Positions 1 to 6,421 of a stretch of 10,319 bases of DNA are shown piece after piece. Below the pieces are notes generated by a model, which worked only from the letters and a program-made list of their open reading frames with translations, did no database searches and had not been told where the DNA came from. The DNA is taken from the NCBI GenBank assembly GCA_964417785.1, contig CAYQJO010000158.1:1-10319 (forward strand), read 5' to 3'. The stretch is from DAOTUL01 sp034437435. Its GTDB lineage: Bacteria > Chloroflexota > Anaerolineae > Aggregatilineales > Phototrophicaceae. Every line of letters begins with the position of its first letter. Positions within the stretch are counted from its first letter, which is position 1. The position numbers and the translations under genes are program-made.

Positions 1-1071
1 ATCCGCCGCCTGTTTGACGCGCACCAATCGCTGGTAATGACCGCCGGTGTTGATGACATAGCCGATTCGCATCCCCGGCAGCAGCATCTTGGTGAAGCCG
101 CTGGCGTGAATGACAATGCCATTCTCATCCAGTGCTTTTAGCGGCGGCAGTGGATCACCTTCAAAGCGAAATTCGTGGTAAACAGCGTCTTCCAGGATGG
201 GGATATTATAATCATTCGCCAGATTGATAAGCTGGCGGCGGCGATGCAGCGGCATCACATGCCCAGTTGGATTCTGGAAGGTCGGCATCACGTAAATCAG
301 TTTGGGTCGATGATCGATGACGTAATTCTCCAGCTTATCAAGCTGGATACCCTCTTTATCGGTGCAGATTCCGTGTATCTGGACCCGACGGGTACGAGCG
401 ATGTCGATCATACCGATATAGGTTGGATTCTCTGTGACCAGTGTATCACCTTCAGAGAGCAGCGCCTGGATTACCAGGTCTAACGCCTGCTGTGTGCCAC
501 CCGTGATTAAGACATCGCCGGGTGTACACTGAATCCCAAGCGCACTCACATAATCGCGTACTACTGCCCGAAGCGGTCCAAATCCCTCTGGGACTTCGTA
601 GGTGAGCGCCTGCGAGCCATCGCGCTCAATGACGGCGTTGATGGCATCGCGCAAGGGTTGGATCGGGAAAAACTCCAGCGGTGGCGATCCATTGCTGAAG
701 CTGATGACACCCGGCTTACGAGCCAACCGCATCATATCGCGGATAGACCGATCCGGCGATGAGGGCGACTCAGAAGCGGAGCTTTCCGAATTGTTCTTTT
801 CAACCACCCCATTGGAATCACGGGCAACGAAAGTACCGCGCCCGGCATGGGCGCTCAAGAAACCTTCAGAACGGAGTTCAGCGTAGGCATTCACCACGCT
901 GATCCGGCTGATGTTCAGTTGGCGTGCCAGATCACGGCTGGCGGGCAGCCGCGTACCGGCAGGCAGTGTACCACTCTCGATTTGCATCCGAATGTTACGA
1001 ATAAGCTGCCGATAAATCGGTTCCTCGCCGTCACGATCCAGGGTAACGGATAATGCTGGCGGATTTATCAT
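1..1071 (-). CDS. MocR-type GntR/aminotransferase-fold regulator, 3' end beyond window
   Basis: The minus-strand frame is open from the ATG at 1071 to the left edge, giving 357 visible residues; the C-terminal part is missing. Residues about 10-75 are a GntR winged helix-turn-helix (IYRQLIRNIRMQIESG, then SRDLARQLNISRISV, then the wing AGRGTFV). A Ser/Glu-rich linker (about 80-92) leads to a fold-type I aminotransferase domain. It shows the NPTG-type motif FQNPTGHVMP, Asp295 in ILEDAVYHEF for the PLP ring nitrogen, and Lys328 in SGFTKMLLPGMRIGY as the Schiff-base lysine. This is the MocR layout; known members sense PLP or amino compounds and regulate B6, GABA or taurine genes, but some are true aminotransferases (LysN/ARO8-like), which cannot be excluded. 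GGAG about 7 bases upstream supports the start. The gene lies just after the amt terminator, and its target is not visible. Confidence 0.9.
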   Translation of the reverse strand, partial: MINPPALSVTLDRDGEEPIYRQLIRNIRMQIESGTLPAGTRLPASRDLARQLNISRISVVNAYAELRSEGFLSAHAGRGTFVARDSNGVVEKNNSESSASESPSSPDRSIRDMMRLARKPGVISFSNGSPPLEFFPIQPLRDAINAVIERDGSQALTYEVPEGFGPLRAVVRDYVSALGIQCTPGDVLITGGTQQALDLVIQALLSEGDTLVTENPTYIGMIDIARTRRVQIHGICTDKEGIQLDKLENYVIDHRPKLIYVMPTFQNPTGHVMPLHRRRQLINLANDYNIPILEDAVYHEFRFEGDPLPPLKALDENGIVIHASGFTKMLLPGMRIGYVINTGGHYQRLVRVKQAAD

Positions 1072-1140
1072 CTCGGCTCCGGTAATGGTCTAACATAAGT
1101 TGACTCCATTTTAGCCTATGATGATGAATTTTTCGCTAGA

Positions 1141-1176
1141 GATAAAAAGCGAAGATGCGGCTCTCGCCGCATCTTC
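1141..1176 (-). terminator. Rho-independent terminator of amt
   Basis: A perfect 11-bp inverted repeat (GAAGATGCGGC at 1151-1161 and its complement at 1166-1176) encloses a 4-base loop. On the minus strand it is followed by GCTTTTTATC. It lies 37 bases after the amt stop and before the MocR start, so it should end amt transcripts and separate the two genes. The short stretch between it and the MocR start (1072-1140) must hold the MocR promoter; TAAAAT on the minus strand at about 1109-1114 is a possible -10, but I see no good -35. Confidence 0.85.
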
Positions 1177-1212
1177 ATTCAACAGGGATCAAACTGAAGC
1201 CGGGTAGATGGT

Positions 1213-2649
1213 TTAATCACCCGCTGCGGGAACACCGTCAGACGGGATGGGGAGAACATCGGGCCAAACCGAAGCACCGTGCTCGTGGGCATCAATGCCG
1301 ACGTGTTCAGCGCCAACAGGCATACGGAGCAGTCCCAGTGTTTTCAAAGTGCCGAACACTGCAATACTGGTCACGGAAGCCCATACAGCCACACCGATGA
1401 CGCCAACAGCCTGCGCAACCAGCAGTTCTGGGCCGTTGCCGAGCAGGATACCGCCACCTTCAGCGCCGAAGGCGACAACCAGTTCTTCTATACCGAGGAA
1501 ACCAATTGCCAGCGTGCCGAGCATACCGCAGGCACCGTGTACCGCGAACGCACCCACTGCGTCATCGATCTTCGCCGCTTCCACTGCATCCATCGCCAGG
1601 ATCACCACAATACCTGCCGTGATGCCGATGAGGATGGCCGAAGTCGGTGAGACAAAGGCGCAACCCGCCGTGATACCAACCAGACCGGCCAGTGAGCCGT
1701 TCAGGATGTAGGAAAGGTCCCATTTGCCACCTTTGACGAAGTAGGCGAACAGCATGGCGCTCAAGGATGCGGCAGCAGCGGCCAGGGTCGTGTTGACGGC
1801 GACCAGTCCAAGCTGGTTGGGGTCTTCCGCCGCCAACGTCGAGCCGACATTGAAGCCGTACCAACCAAACCACAGGACGAATGTACCCAGAGTTGCCAGA
1901 CCCAGATTGGACGGAGCCGGGGGCTTGCCAAAGATACGACCGACACGCGGCCCCACCATTGCTGCCCCAATCAGGGCGACGATTCCTCCGGTCTGATGGA
2001 CGATGGTGCTGCCAGCGAAGTCCACCATGCCCTGATCCGCAATCCAACCGCCACCCCAGGTCCAGAAGACCACCACCGGGTAAATGATAGCACCGAGTAA
2101 GGCGCTGTAGATCAGCTTGCCGACGAAGTTGGTGCGCTCAGCCATCGCACCGGTGGCGATGGTGGCCGCCGCACCAGCAAACGCAAACTGGAAGAAGAAA
2201 TCGATAAAGGTAAAGCCATCCCCGTCGCCGGTGCCGTCAATGCCGCCCAGGGCGATTTCGGCTCCACCGAAGATCAGGCTGCTATCGGTGCTGGCATACG
2301 CGATGCCATAACCAATGAGAAAGAACATGATGCCCGTGATCGCCGCATCCATGAAGTTCTCTGCCAGCGAATTCACCACACCCGTCTGGCGGATGAAGCC
2401 ACCTTCCAGCATGGCAAAACCGGCCTGCATAAAGAAAACCAGGAACCCGGCCAGCAGCAGCCATATCTGGTTCATATTGGTCTGCACGGTCTCGACATCG
2501 GCCATCGTCGCCATGACGACTTCAGTCGGCGTTTCTTCAACTGGCGGCGTCTCGCCGTCTTGCGCCAGGGTCCCACCCGACACCAGTATAAGGAAAATCG
2601 ATGCGATCCCAACAGATATAAAGATTCTCCATAAACGACTGCGTTTCAT
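1213..2649 (-). CDS. amt: Ammonium transporter Amt
   Basis: This is a complete 478-residue Amt/Rh-family ammonium channel of the cytoplasmic membrane. Residues 1-30 form a signal peptide (MKRSR, a hydrophobic core, probable cleavage after TLA or LAQ), followed by an acidic Pro/Thr/Glu-rich stretch of about 25 residues before the first core helix. Mapped onto E. coli AmtB, the key residues are present: Trp198 (WGGGW, AmtB Trp148), Asp210 and His218 (DFAGSTIVH, Asp160 and His168), Phe266 and Ser270 (GFNVGS, Phe215 and Ser219), and His371 (AVHGACG, His318), so the twin-His pore is intact. Phe157 is the likely second gate phenylalanine. The C-terminal regulatory tail (GIDAHEHGAS) is conserved. 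The start is fixed by AGGAGGA seven bases upstream. No glnK/glnB gene adjoins it, unlike many amt loci; the next gene upstream is a divergent padR. Function is confident; nitrogen control is not visible. Confidence 0.97.
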   Translation of the reverse strand: MKRSRLWRIFISVGIASIFLILVSGGTLAQDGETPPVEETPTEVVMATMADVETVQTNMNQIWLLLAGFLVFFMQAGFAMLEGGFIRQTGVVNSLAENFMDAAITGIMFFLIGYGIAYASTDSSLIFGGAEIALGGIDGTGDGDGFTFIDFFFQFAFAGAAATIATGAMAERTNFVGKLIYSALLGAIIYPVVVFWTWGGGWIADQGMVDFAGSTIVHQTGGIVALIGAAMVGPRVGRIFGKPPAPSNLGLATLGTFVLWFGWYGFNVGSTLAAEDPNQLGLVAVNTTLAAAAASLSAMLFAYFVKGGKWDLSYILNGSLAGLVGITAGCAFVSPTSAILIGITAGIVVILAMDAVEAAKIDDAVGAFAVHGACGMLGTLAIGFLGIEELVVAFGAEGGGILLGNGPELLVAQAVGVIGVAVWASVTSIAVFGTLKTLGLLRMPVGAEHVGIDAHEHGASVWPDVLPIPSDGVPAAGD

Positions 2650-2655
2650 TGGCTA

Positions 2656-2663
2656 TTCCTCCT
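2656..2663 (-). promoter_or_regulatory. Strong Shine-Dalgarno of amt
   Basis: The minus strand reads AGGAGGAA ending six bases before the amt ATG (2649). It is a near-perfect anti-16S match, the strongest ribosome binding site in the window, and it decides the amt start. Confidence 0.85.
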
Positions 2664-2733
2664 GATTTGTGCGTGCCTGTCAAAGTCTGCCTGACTATAC
2701 ATTTCAAACACGCAGCCATAATATGGAAAATAC

Positions 2734-2784
2734 GATAAACTTTTTGCCACCCAGTTTATCAGTATTCCACAACACTTATGTAAA
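2734..2784 (-). promoter_or_regulatory. Candidate amt promoter with overlapping dyad
   Basis: A perfect inverted repeat with 8-bp arms (GATAAACT at 2734-2741, AGTTTATC at 2753-2760) and an 11-base centre lies about 85 bases upstream of the amt start. On the minus strand TTTACA (2784-2779) and GATAAA (2760-2755) are spaced 18 bases, a weak sigma-70-like pair whose -10 falls in one dyad arm. If real, the dyad would be an operator controlling amt, with a leader of about 100 bases. I see no sigma-54 (-24/-12) element. The dyad is plain in the sequence; the promoter assignment is weak. Confidence 0.35.
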
Positions 2785-2907
2785 AATACCACAAACATCT
2801 CGAAATATTGTGATTCGCACGACATCTTACTGATTGCTCCAGGACGCTCAAAATTGTGTACTAATGCTGATTAGCTAGTTTGCACATGTGACCTTCCACC
2901 AAGTCGC

Positions 2908-2936
2908 TTGACAGAACAGATCAACTCACATATTCT
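2908..2936 (+). promoter_or_regulatory. Sigma-70-type promoter P1 of padR
   Basis: A perfect -35 box TTGACA (2908-2913), a 17-base spacer and TATTCT (2931-2936) form a strong vegetative promoter match. Transcription should begin near 2943, giving a leader of about 30 bases. The -10 box is the left edge of an 18-bp palindrome, so a bound repressor would block RNA polymerase. Confidence 0.7.
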
Positions 2937-2948
2937 AAATTTAGAATA
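2931..2948. promoter_or_regulatory. 18-bp palindromic operator candidate
   Basis: TATTCTAAATTTAGAATA is a perfect 18-bp palindrome. It covers the -10 box of P1 and the predicted transcription start just upstream of a PadR gene. PadR-family dimers bind such AT-rich palindromes and commonly repress their own gene, so autorepression is the natural reading (inference). Confidence 0.65.
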
Positions 2949-2968
2949 ATCGTTATTCAGAATATTAT
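2940..2968 (+). promoter_or_regulatory. Second promoter candidate P2, giving a leaderless padR mRNA
   Basis: TTTAGA (2940-2945), a 17-base spacer and TATTAT (2963-2968) make a moderate sigma-70 pair. The start point would fall at about 2974-2975, on the padR ATG, so the transcript would be leaderless. This would account for the missing Shine-Dalgarno in front of padR. Its -35 overlaps the right arm of the 18-bp palindrome. Confidence 0.35.
2954..2964. promoter_or_regulatory. Second operator half-site pair, TATTC-A-GAATA
   Basis: TATTCAGAATA repeats the TATTC/GAATA half-sites of the 18-bp palindrome with a one-base centre. It ends nine bases before the padR start. It could be a secondary site for the same protein; this is inference from the shared half-sites. 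Confidence 0.45.
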
Positions 2969-2973
2969 ATCTG

Positions 2974-3507
2974 ATGAAAAACGCAGAGATGGCGATCCTC
3001 AGTTTGATCGCCGAGGCACCCAGACACGGTTATGAGATTGAGGAGTTGATCGAGGCACGCGGTATGCGTGAATGGACCGACATTGGCTTCTCTTCCATCT
3101 ACTATCTGCTCAAGAAGCTGGAAAAGGGCGAATTCATTACCAGCGAGTTGCAGGAGGCCAGCCGGGGGCCGGCCCGCAAAGTCTATTCGCTGACCGGTAG
3201 CGGACGTGCAGCCCTGCGGACAGCGGTCGTTGAGTGCCTTTCCGTCCCGCAGCGCGATTTCGCCTCACTGCAACTGGGACTGGCGCTGCTTCCCGTTCTC
3301 AAAACCGAAGAGGCTGTCGCCGCCCTTCAGCAGCACCGGCGTACACTCAATGCAGAACTGACGCGACTTCGCAGCCGGAAGGAGGCCGACCAGGAGGCTC
3401 CTTTCTTCGTTCACGCCATGTTCGACCAGACACTTACGATCATCGAGGCCCAGTTGACATGGCTCAATCGCTTCATCAACGAACTAAAGGACATGTGCCA
3501 TGAATAG
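2974..3507 (+). CDS. PadR-family transcriptional repressor
   Basis: The protein has 177 residues. Residues 1-80 are a PadR winged helix-turn-helix: AEMAILSLIAEAPRHGYEI, then SSIYYLLKKLEKGEFI as the recognition-helix region, then the wing ending in ARKVYSLTGSG. Residues about 85-175 are helical and charged (LNAELTRLRSRKEA and similar), matching the C-terminal dimerisation domain of longer PadR proteins. Members repress stress, efflux or catabolic genes and often themselves upon binding a small molecule; the ligand here is unknown. No Shine-Dalgarno precedes ATG 2974, but the PadR start motif KNAEMAILSL begins there, and a later ATG at 2989 would trim the first helix. The gene stands alone on plus, diverges from amt and converges on the carotenoid desaturase gene 34 bases away. 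Two palindromes at its promoter suggest autoregulation. Family call is sure; regulon is not. Confidence 0.93.
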   Translation: MKNAEMAILSLIAEAPRHGYEIEELIEARGMREWTDIGFSSIYYLLKKLEKGEFITSELQEASRGPARKVYSLTGSGRAALRTAVVECLSVPQRDFASLQLGLALLPVLKTEEAVAALQQHRRTLNAELTRLRSRKEADQEAPFFVHAMFDQTLTIIEAQLTWLNRFINELKDMCHE

Positions 3508-3529
3508 AGCCGCCCCGGAGGACGGCTCT
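3506..3529. terminator. Hairpin between convergent padR and crtI
   Basis: AGAGCCG (3506-3512) and CGGCTCT (3523-3529) form a 7-bp GC-rich stem with a 10-base loop directly at the padR stop codon, between two convergent genes. Only a short GTTTTA run about 10 bases beyond it exists on plus, and no T-tract on minus, so a terminator role is plausible but weakly supported. Confidence 0.4.
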
Positions 3530-3541
3530 GGTAAGCGGGTT

Positions 3542-5089
3542 TTAGTCGCCAGCGGCAGGCAGTTTATCACGCAGCGGTTGAGTGCGCATGTACCCCGGCA
3601 GCGGCATATCCTCGGCAATGAGGTCCTCGGCGATGATGGACGAGGACAGCACACCCGGCAGTCCTGCACCTGGATGCGTCCCGGCACCGACAAAGTATAA
3701 ATTGCCGAAGTCTTCCGAGCGGTTGTGCGGGCGGAACCACGCCGATTGCAGCAGAATCGGCTGGATAGAGAACGCCGACCCGTTGACGCTGTTGAGTGTA
3801 TCGCGGAAATGCAGCGGATCGATGTAGTGTTCGCTGACAATGTTCTCCTGGAGATCGGGCAGGTAATTGTCCTCCAGGAAGTTCATAACCGCGTCACGAT
3901 AGGGCTTGGCCGCCGTCCGCCAATCGGTACCGGAACCGAGATGCGGCACCGGTGACAGCACATAAAAGCCTTCGTGGCCCTCCGGTGCAATTGACGGATC
4001 GGTCAATGTCGGCATGTGCAGGTAAAGCGAGAAGTCGTCGGTCATGATCTTCTTCTTGAAGATGTCTTGCAACAACAGCTTATAGCGCTCATTCAGGATA
4101 ATGTTGTGGTGCTTCAAGCCAACATCCGTATAGCGGCGCTTTGTGCCAAAGTAGATGACAAACAGCGACATGCTGTACTTCATGCTGTCAAGCCGGCGGT
4201 TGGTGTACTTCTGCCGGTATTCTTCAGGGATCATGTTGCGGTAGGTCCAGGCCACATCCGCGTTGGAGACGACCGCATCGGCCACCTCAATCGTGCCGTC
4301 CTGCAACCTGATACCGCTCACGCGGCGGCGCACATCATCCACGATGATCTCACTCACCTCGGCGTTGAGATGCACCTTACCACCCAGTTCCTTGAACAGA
4401 CGCTCCATCGCGTTAACAATTGAGCCGGTACCACCGAGGGCATAATGGATGCCCCACTCACGTTCCAGATAATGGATCATGGCATAGATGGAGGGCGCAT
4501 CGAAGGGATTGCCGCCGATCAACAGTGGATGGAAGGAGAAGCAGCGCCGCAGGAATTCATCCTGCACAAACTGCCCCACGTAATGATAGACGCTCTTGTA
4601 GGACTGCATCTTGATCAGATCGGGCGCGACCTTCAGCATGTCAGCAAACGTTAAGAACGGTTTATCCGCCAGTTCAACAAAGCCCTTCTCGAAGATGGCT
4701 TTGGTTTTACCCATGAAGGTCTTATAGCCTTCGACATCCGCTGGATTGCGCTTGCGTATCTCCTCGTAGATGAACTCTGGATCACCATTGTAATCGAAGG
4801 GTTGACCCTCGTGATCGAAGATGCGGTAGAAAGGATCGACCGGGACCAGATCGAAATAGTCCTCGCGCTTGGCACCTGCCGTCGCCCAGATATCATCGAA
4901 CATGAACGGCGCGGTGATGACCGTCGGACCACCATCGAACTTAAAGCCGTCCTGCTCGTAGACGTAAGCACGTCCACCGAGTTTGTCACGCTTTTCGAAG
5001 ATTTCCACATCATAGCCTCTGGCAGCCAGACGAATCGCTGCACCCAGACCACCGAAACCACTGCCAATAATGATGATTTTCTTGCTCAT
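3542..5089 (-). CDS. crtI: CrtI-type phytoene desaturase family FAD oxidoreductase
   Basis: This complete 515-residue protein is a CrtI-type carotenoid desaturase, which removes hydrogens from phytoene or a related C30/C40 carotene at the membrane with FAD. The N-terminus has the dinucleotide-binding fingerprint [14 protein letters not shown] (about 4-17), the acidic end of the second strand ([14 protein letters not shown]) and the [11 protein letters not shown] motif. The C-terminal signature [20 protein letters not shown] (463-482), diagnostic of bacterial CrtI, is intact. Length is normal for the family (about 490-510). Related CrtN, CrtD and ketolase-type members share these motifs, so the exact substrate cannot be fixed. 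No crtB (phytoene synthase) or cyclase gene is nearby, so the rest of the pathway must be elsewhere. GAGG about nine bases before the ATG supports the start, and a good promoter lies upstream, so it is probably monocistronic. Confidence 0.93.
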   Translation of the reverse strand: MSKKIIIIGSGFGGLGAAIRLAARGYDVEIFEKRDKLGGRAYVYEQDGFKFDGGPTVITAPFMFDDIWATAGAKREDYFDLVPVDPFYRIFDHEGQPFDYNGDPEFIYEEIRKRNPADVEGYKTFMGKTKAIFEKGFVELADKPFLTFADMLKVAPDLIKMQSYKSVYHYVGQFVQDEFLRRCFSFHPLLIGGNPFDAPSIYAMIHYLEREWGIHYALGGTGSIVNAMERLFKELGGKVHLNAEVSEIIVDDVRRRVSGIRLQDGTIEVADAVVSNADVAWTYRNMIPEEYRQKYTNRRLDSMKYSMSLFVIYFGTKRRYTDVGLKHHNIILNERYKLLLQDIFKKKIMTDDFSLYLHMPTLTDPSIAPEGHEGFYVLSPVPHLGSGTDWRTAAKPYRDAVMNFLEDNYLPDLQENIVSEHYIDPLHFRDTLNSVNGSAFSIQPILLQSAWFRPHNRSEDFGNLYFVGAGTHPGAGLPGVLSSSIIAEDLIAEDMPLPGYMRTQPLRDKLPAAGD

Positions 5090-5107
5090 GCGACTGCCTC
5101 ATTTCTG

Positions 5108-5119
5108 TGAATAAATTCA
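5108..5119. promoter_or_regulatory. Inverted repeat at the crtI transcription start
   Basis: TGAATAAATTCA has 5-bp perfect arms and abuts the crtI -10 box, covering the predicted start point. A second small inverted repeat (ACGG-CTTA-CCGT, 5126-5137) lies inside the promoter spacer. Either could be an operator; no regulator can be assigned. Confidence 0.3.
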
Positions 5120-5147
5120 TTATGTACGGCTTACCGTCACATGGCAA
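5119..5147 (-). promoter_or_regulatory. Sigma-70-type promoter of crtI
   Basis: On the minus strand TTGCCA (5147-5142), a 17-base spacer and CATAAT (5124-5119) each match the consensus in five of six positions. The start would be near 5112, giving a leader of about 22 bases that contains the GAGG ribosome binding site. Confidence 0.6.
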
Positions 5148-5178
5148 TAGCTTCGCGGATACTGTTATTGACCTTTAA

Positions 5179-5195
5179 AGCCGACGTTACCGGCT
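5179..5195 (-). terminator. Weak hairpin after the methyltransferase gene
   Basis: AGCCG (5179-5183) and CGGCT (5191-5195) form a 5-bp stem with a 7-base loop starting just after the methyltransferase stop. On minus it is followed by only TTTAAAGG. It may attenuate readthrough towards crtI, but it lacks a proper T-tract. Confidence 0.3.
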
Positions 5196-5197
5196 CC

Positions 5198-6421
5198 TCA
5201 TTTCAGATCAAAAACGGCGGCGGTGTCGATATAGTAAGTCTGTGGGGACAGGTCAATGGGCTGGACTGATCCCAGTTCATAACCCTGATCGACCAACCGT
5301 CGGGCATCGCGGGCCAGCGTTGCCGGATCGCTGCTGACATAGACCAGACGTGGGATATTTAAAGCGACCAGAGCATCCAGCGCTTCCAGAGTCAAGCCGT
5401 CCGCCGGGGGATCGATCACCGCCGCGTCGTAAGCGTCTTCCAGTTCCGGCAGCACATCCTCAACCGCCCCTTCGATCACATCCACATGATCCAGGTCCGC
5501 CAGATTCGCATCAGCGTCGGTCGCCGCCGGCGGATAGCTCTCCACCAGCGTCACCAGAGCGGCCCGCTCCGCCAGAAAGGCGCTGAAAAAACCGACCCCG
5601 GCATACAGATCGAGGACCGCACCATCGCTGTCTACCAGTTCGATCACCCGTTGCGCCAGATTCGGCAGTTGCGCCACGTTCGCACGGAAATCACTGCCAG
5701 CGGTCACACGGAATTCATGACCGCCAATGGTGTAGACGACGTGCGAATCACCGATCAGATTGACCGGCTCATTATCCGGCAGCAGCATGTTGACACTGGT
5801 GGGCATATCCGAACTGAGTTCGGGTACATCGTCTTCGCTGTCCACATAAAGCACCAGCATATGGTTGCCATCGCTGCCAATCTGGAACTTGATCCGTTTC
5901 ATGCCGGAATAATCCAGGTCCAGGCGGTCAAACAGATCGAGCAGGTCAGGGTGCAAAATGTGACATTCGTCGATGGCAAAGGGATCGGTCTCGCCAGCCC
6001 CCGGCAGTCCCAGCCCCCCATCACCGACGGTGAAGGTCATATGGTGGTTATATCCCCACTGCTGCGGCGCTGGCAGCACACCGCGCACATCCGCATCCGC
6101 GAATTTGCCGATGCGGTCAAGCTGATCGGCCAGCACATCCTGTTTGAGCAAAAGCTGCGCTGGATAGTCGATATGCTGCCACTGGCAGCGACCACAGCGC
6201 CCCGGTCCAAAGTGAGGGCAGCGCGGAAACACACGGTCACCGGAGGGCGCAAGCAAACGCATGCCCTCCGCAAAGATCACCCGGCCCCGCTCCTCGGTAA
6301 TCCGTGCTTCGATCACCTCGCCGGGGATGGTATAGGGGACGAACACGACGCGGTTGTCGTGCCGCCCCAGGGCGCTGCCGCCGTGCGCCATTGCCGTCAG
6401 TTCAAGTTCAAAATCACTCAC
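5198..6421 (-). CDS. TrmA/RumA-like RNA methyltransferase with degenerate active site
   Basis: The 407-residue protein has the RlmD/RumA layout: an N-terminal TRAM RNA-binding domain (about 1-58), four [4Fe-4S] cysteines (Cys68, Cys76, Cys79, Cys153), and a C-terminal Rossmann methyltransferase with SAM motif DLYAGVGFFSAFLAE (271-285). RumA enzymes make 5-methyluridine in 23S rRNA or tRNA through a covalent Cys adduct. Here that Cys is Ser364 (YVSSDPATLARD instead of YVSCNPATLARD), the substrate-binding Gln is Arg246 (SDFRAN for FFQVN), DPxRxG is DPPADG (337-342), and the general-base Glu is Asp399 (PQTYYID). RNA and SAM binding look possible, but classic C5 methylation does not. It starts with GTG, overlapping the stop of the upstream DUF4380-like gene by four bases. 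It may be an RNA methyltransferase of altered chemistry or a non-catalytic RNA binder. Family is sure; activity is open. Confidence 0.88.
   Translation of the reverse strand: MSDFELELTAMAHGGSALGRHDNRVVFVPYTIPGEVIEARITEERGRVIFAEGMRLLAPSGDRVFPRCPHFGPGRCGRCQWQHIDYPAQLLLKQDVLADQLDRIGKFADADVRGVLPAPQQWGYNHHMTFTVGDGGLGLPGAGETDPFAIDECHILHPDLLDLFDRLDLDYSGMKRIKFQIGSDGNHMLVLYVDSEDDVPELSSDMPTSVNMLLPDNEPVNLIGDSHVVYTIGGHEFRVTAGSDFRANVAQLPNLAQRVIELVDSDGAVLDLYAGVGFFSAFLAERAALVTLVESYPPAATDADANLADLDHVDVIEGAVEDVLPELEDAYDAAVIDPPADGLTLEALDALVALNIPRLVYVSSDPATLARDARRLVDQGYELGSVQPIDLSPQTYYIDTAAVFDLK

Larger units (their letters stand above)
2650..2973. other. Divergent amt/padR intergenic region
   Basis: These 324 bases separate the divergent amt (minus) and padR (plus) genes and are clearly more AT-rich than the flanking coding regions. 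The half near amt carries the amt ribosome binding site, an 8-bp-arm dyad (2734-2760) and a weak promoter candidate. The half near padR carries two interleaved promoter candidates and two palindromes (2908-2968), listed separately. The middle (about 2797-2900) holds only a short CTAAT-GCTG-ATTAG inverted repeat at 2861-2874 and a 22-base-spaced CCACAA direct repeat at its edge (2767 and 2789). I see no ORF with a ribosome binding site and no RNA gene in it. Confidence 0.7.

Noticed and set aside
175..1053. Several plus-strand ORFs in the first kilobase
   Set aside because: They are antisense to the MocR-type gene, whose frame shows both the GntR and aminotransferase motifs across the whole stretch.
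1247..1711. Plus-strand ORF of 154 codons opposite amt
   Set aside because: Low-complexity Ser/Pro/Ala/Thr-rich translation, antisense to the conserved C-terminal half of Amt; no independent support.
2677..2690. TTGACA on the minus strand close to the amt start as an amt promoter -35
   Set aside because: The position 17 bases downstream is the ribosome binding site, with no -10-like sequence, so it cannot serve amt.
2861..2874. CTAAT-GCTG-ATTAG inverted repeat in the amt/padR intergenic region
   Set aside because: Arms of only five AT-rich bases in an AT-rich region are expected by chance; no promoter element is associated.
1213..3560. Amt and CrtI both end in the residues PAAGD
   Set aside because: The codons differ and no known tag or sorting signal matches; a five-residue coincidence is the simplest reading.
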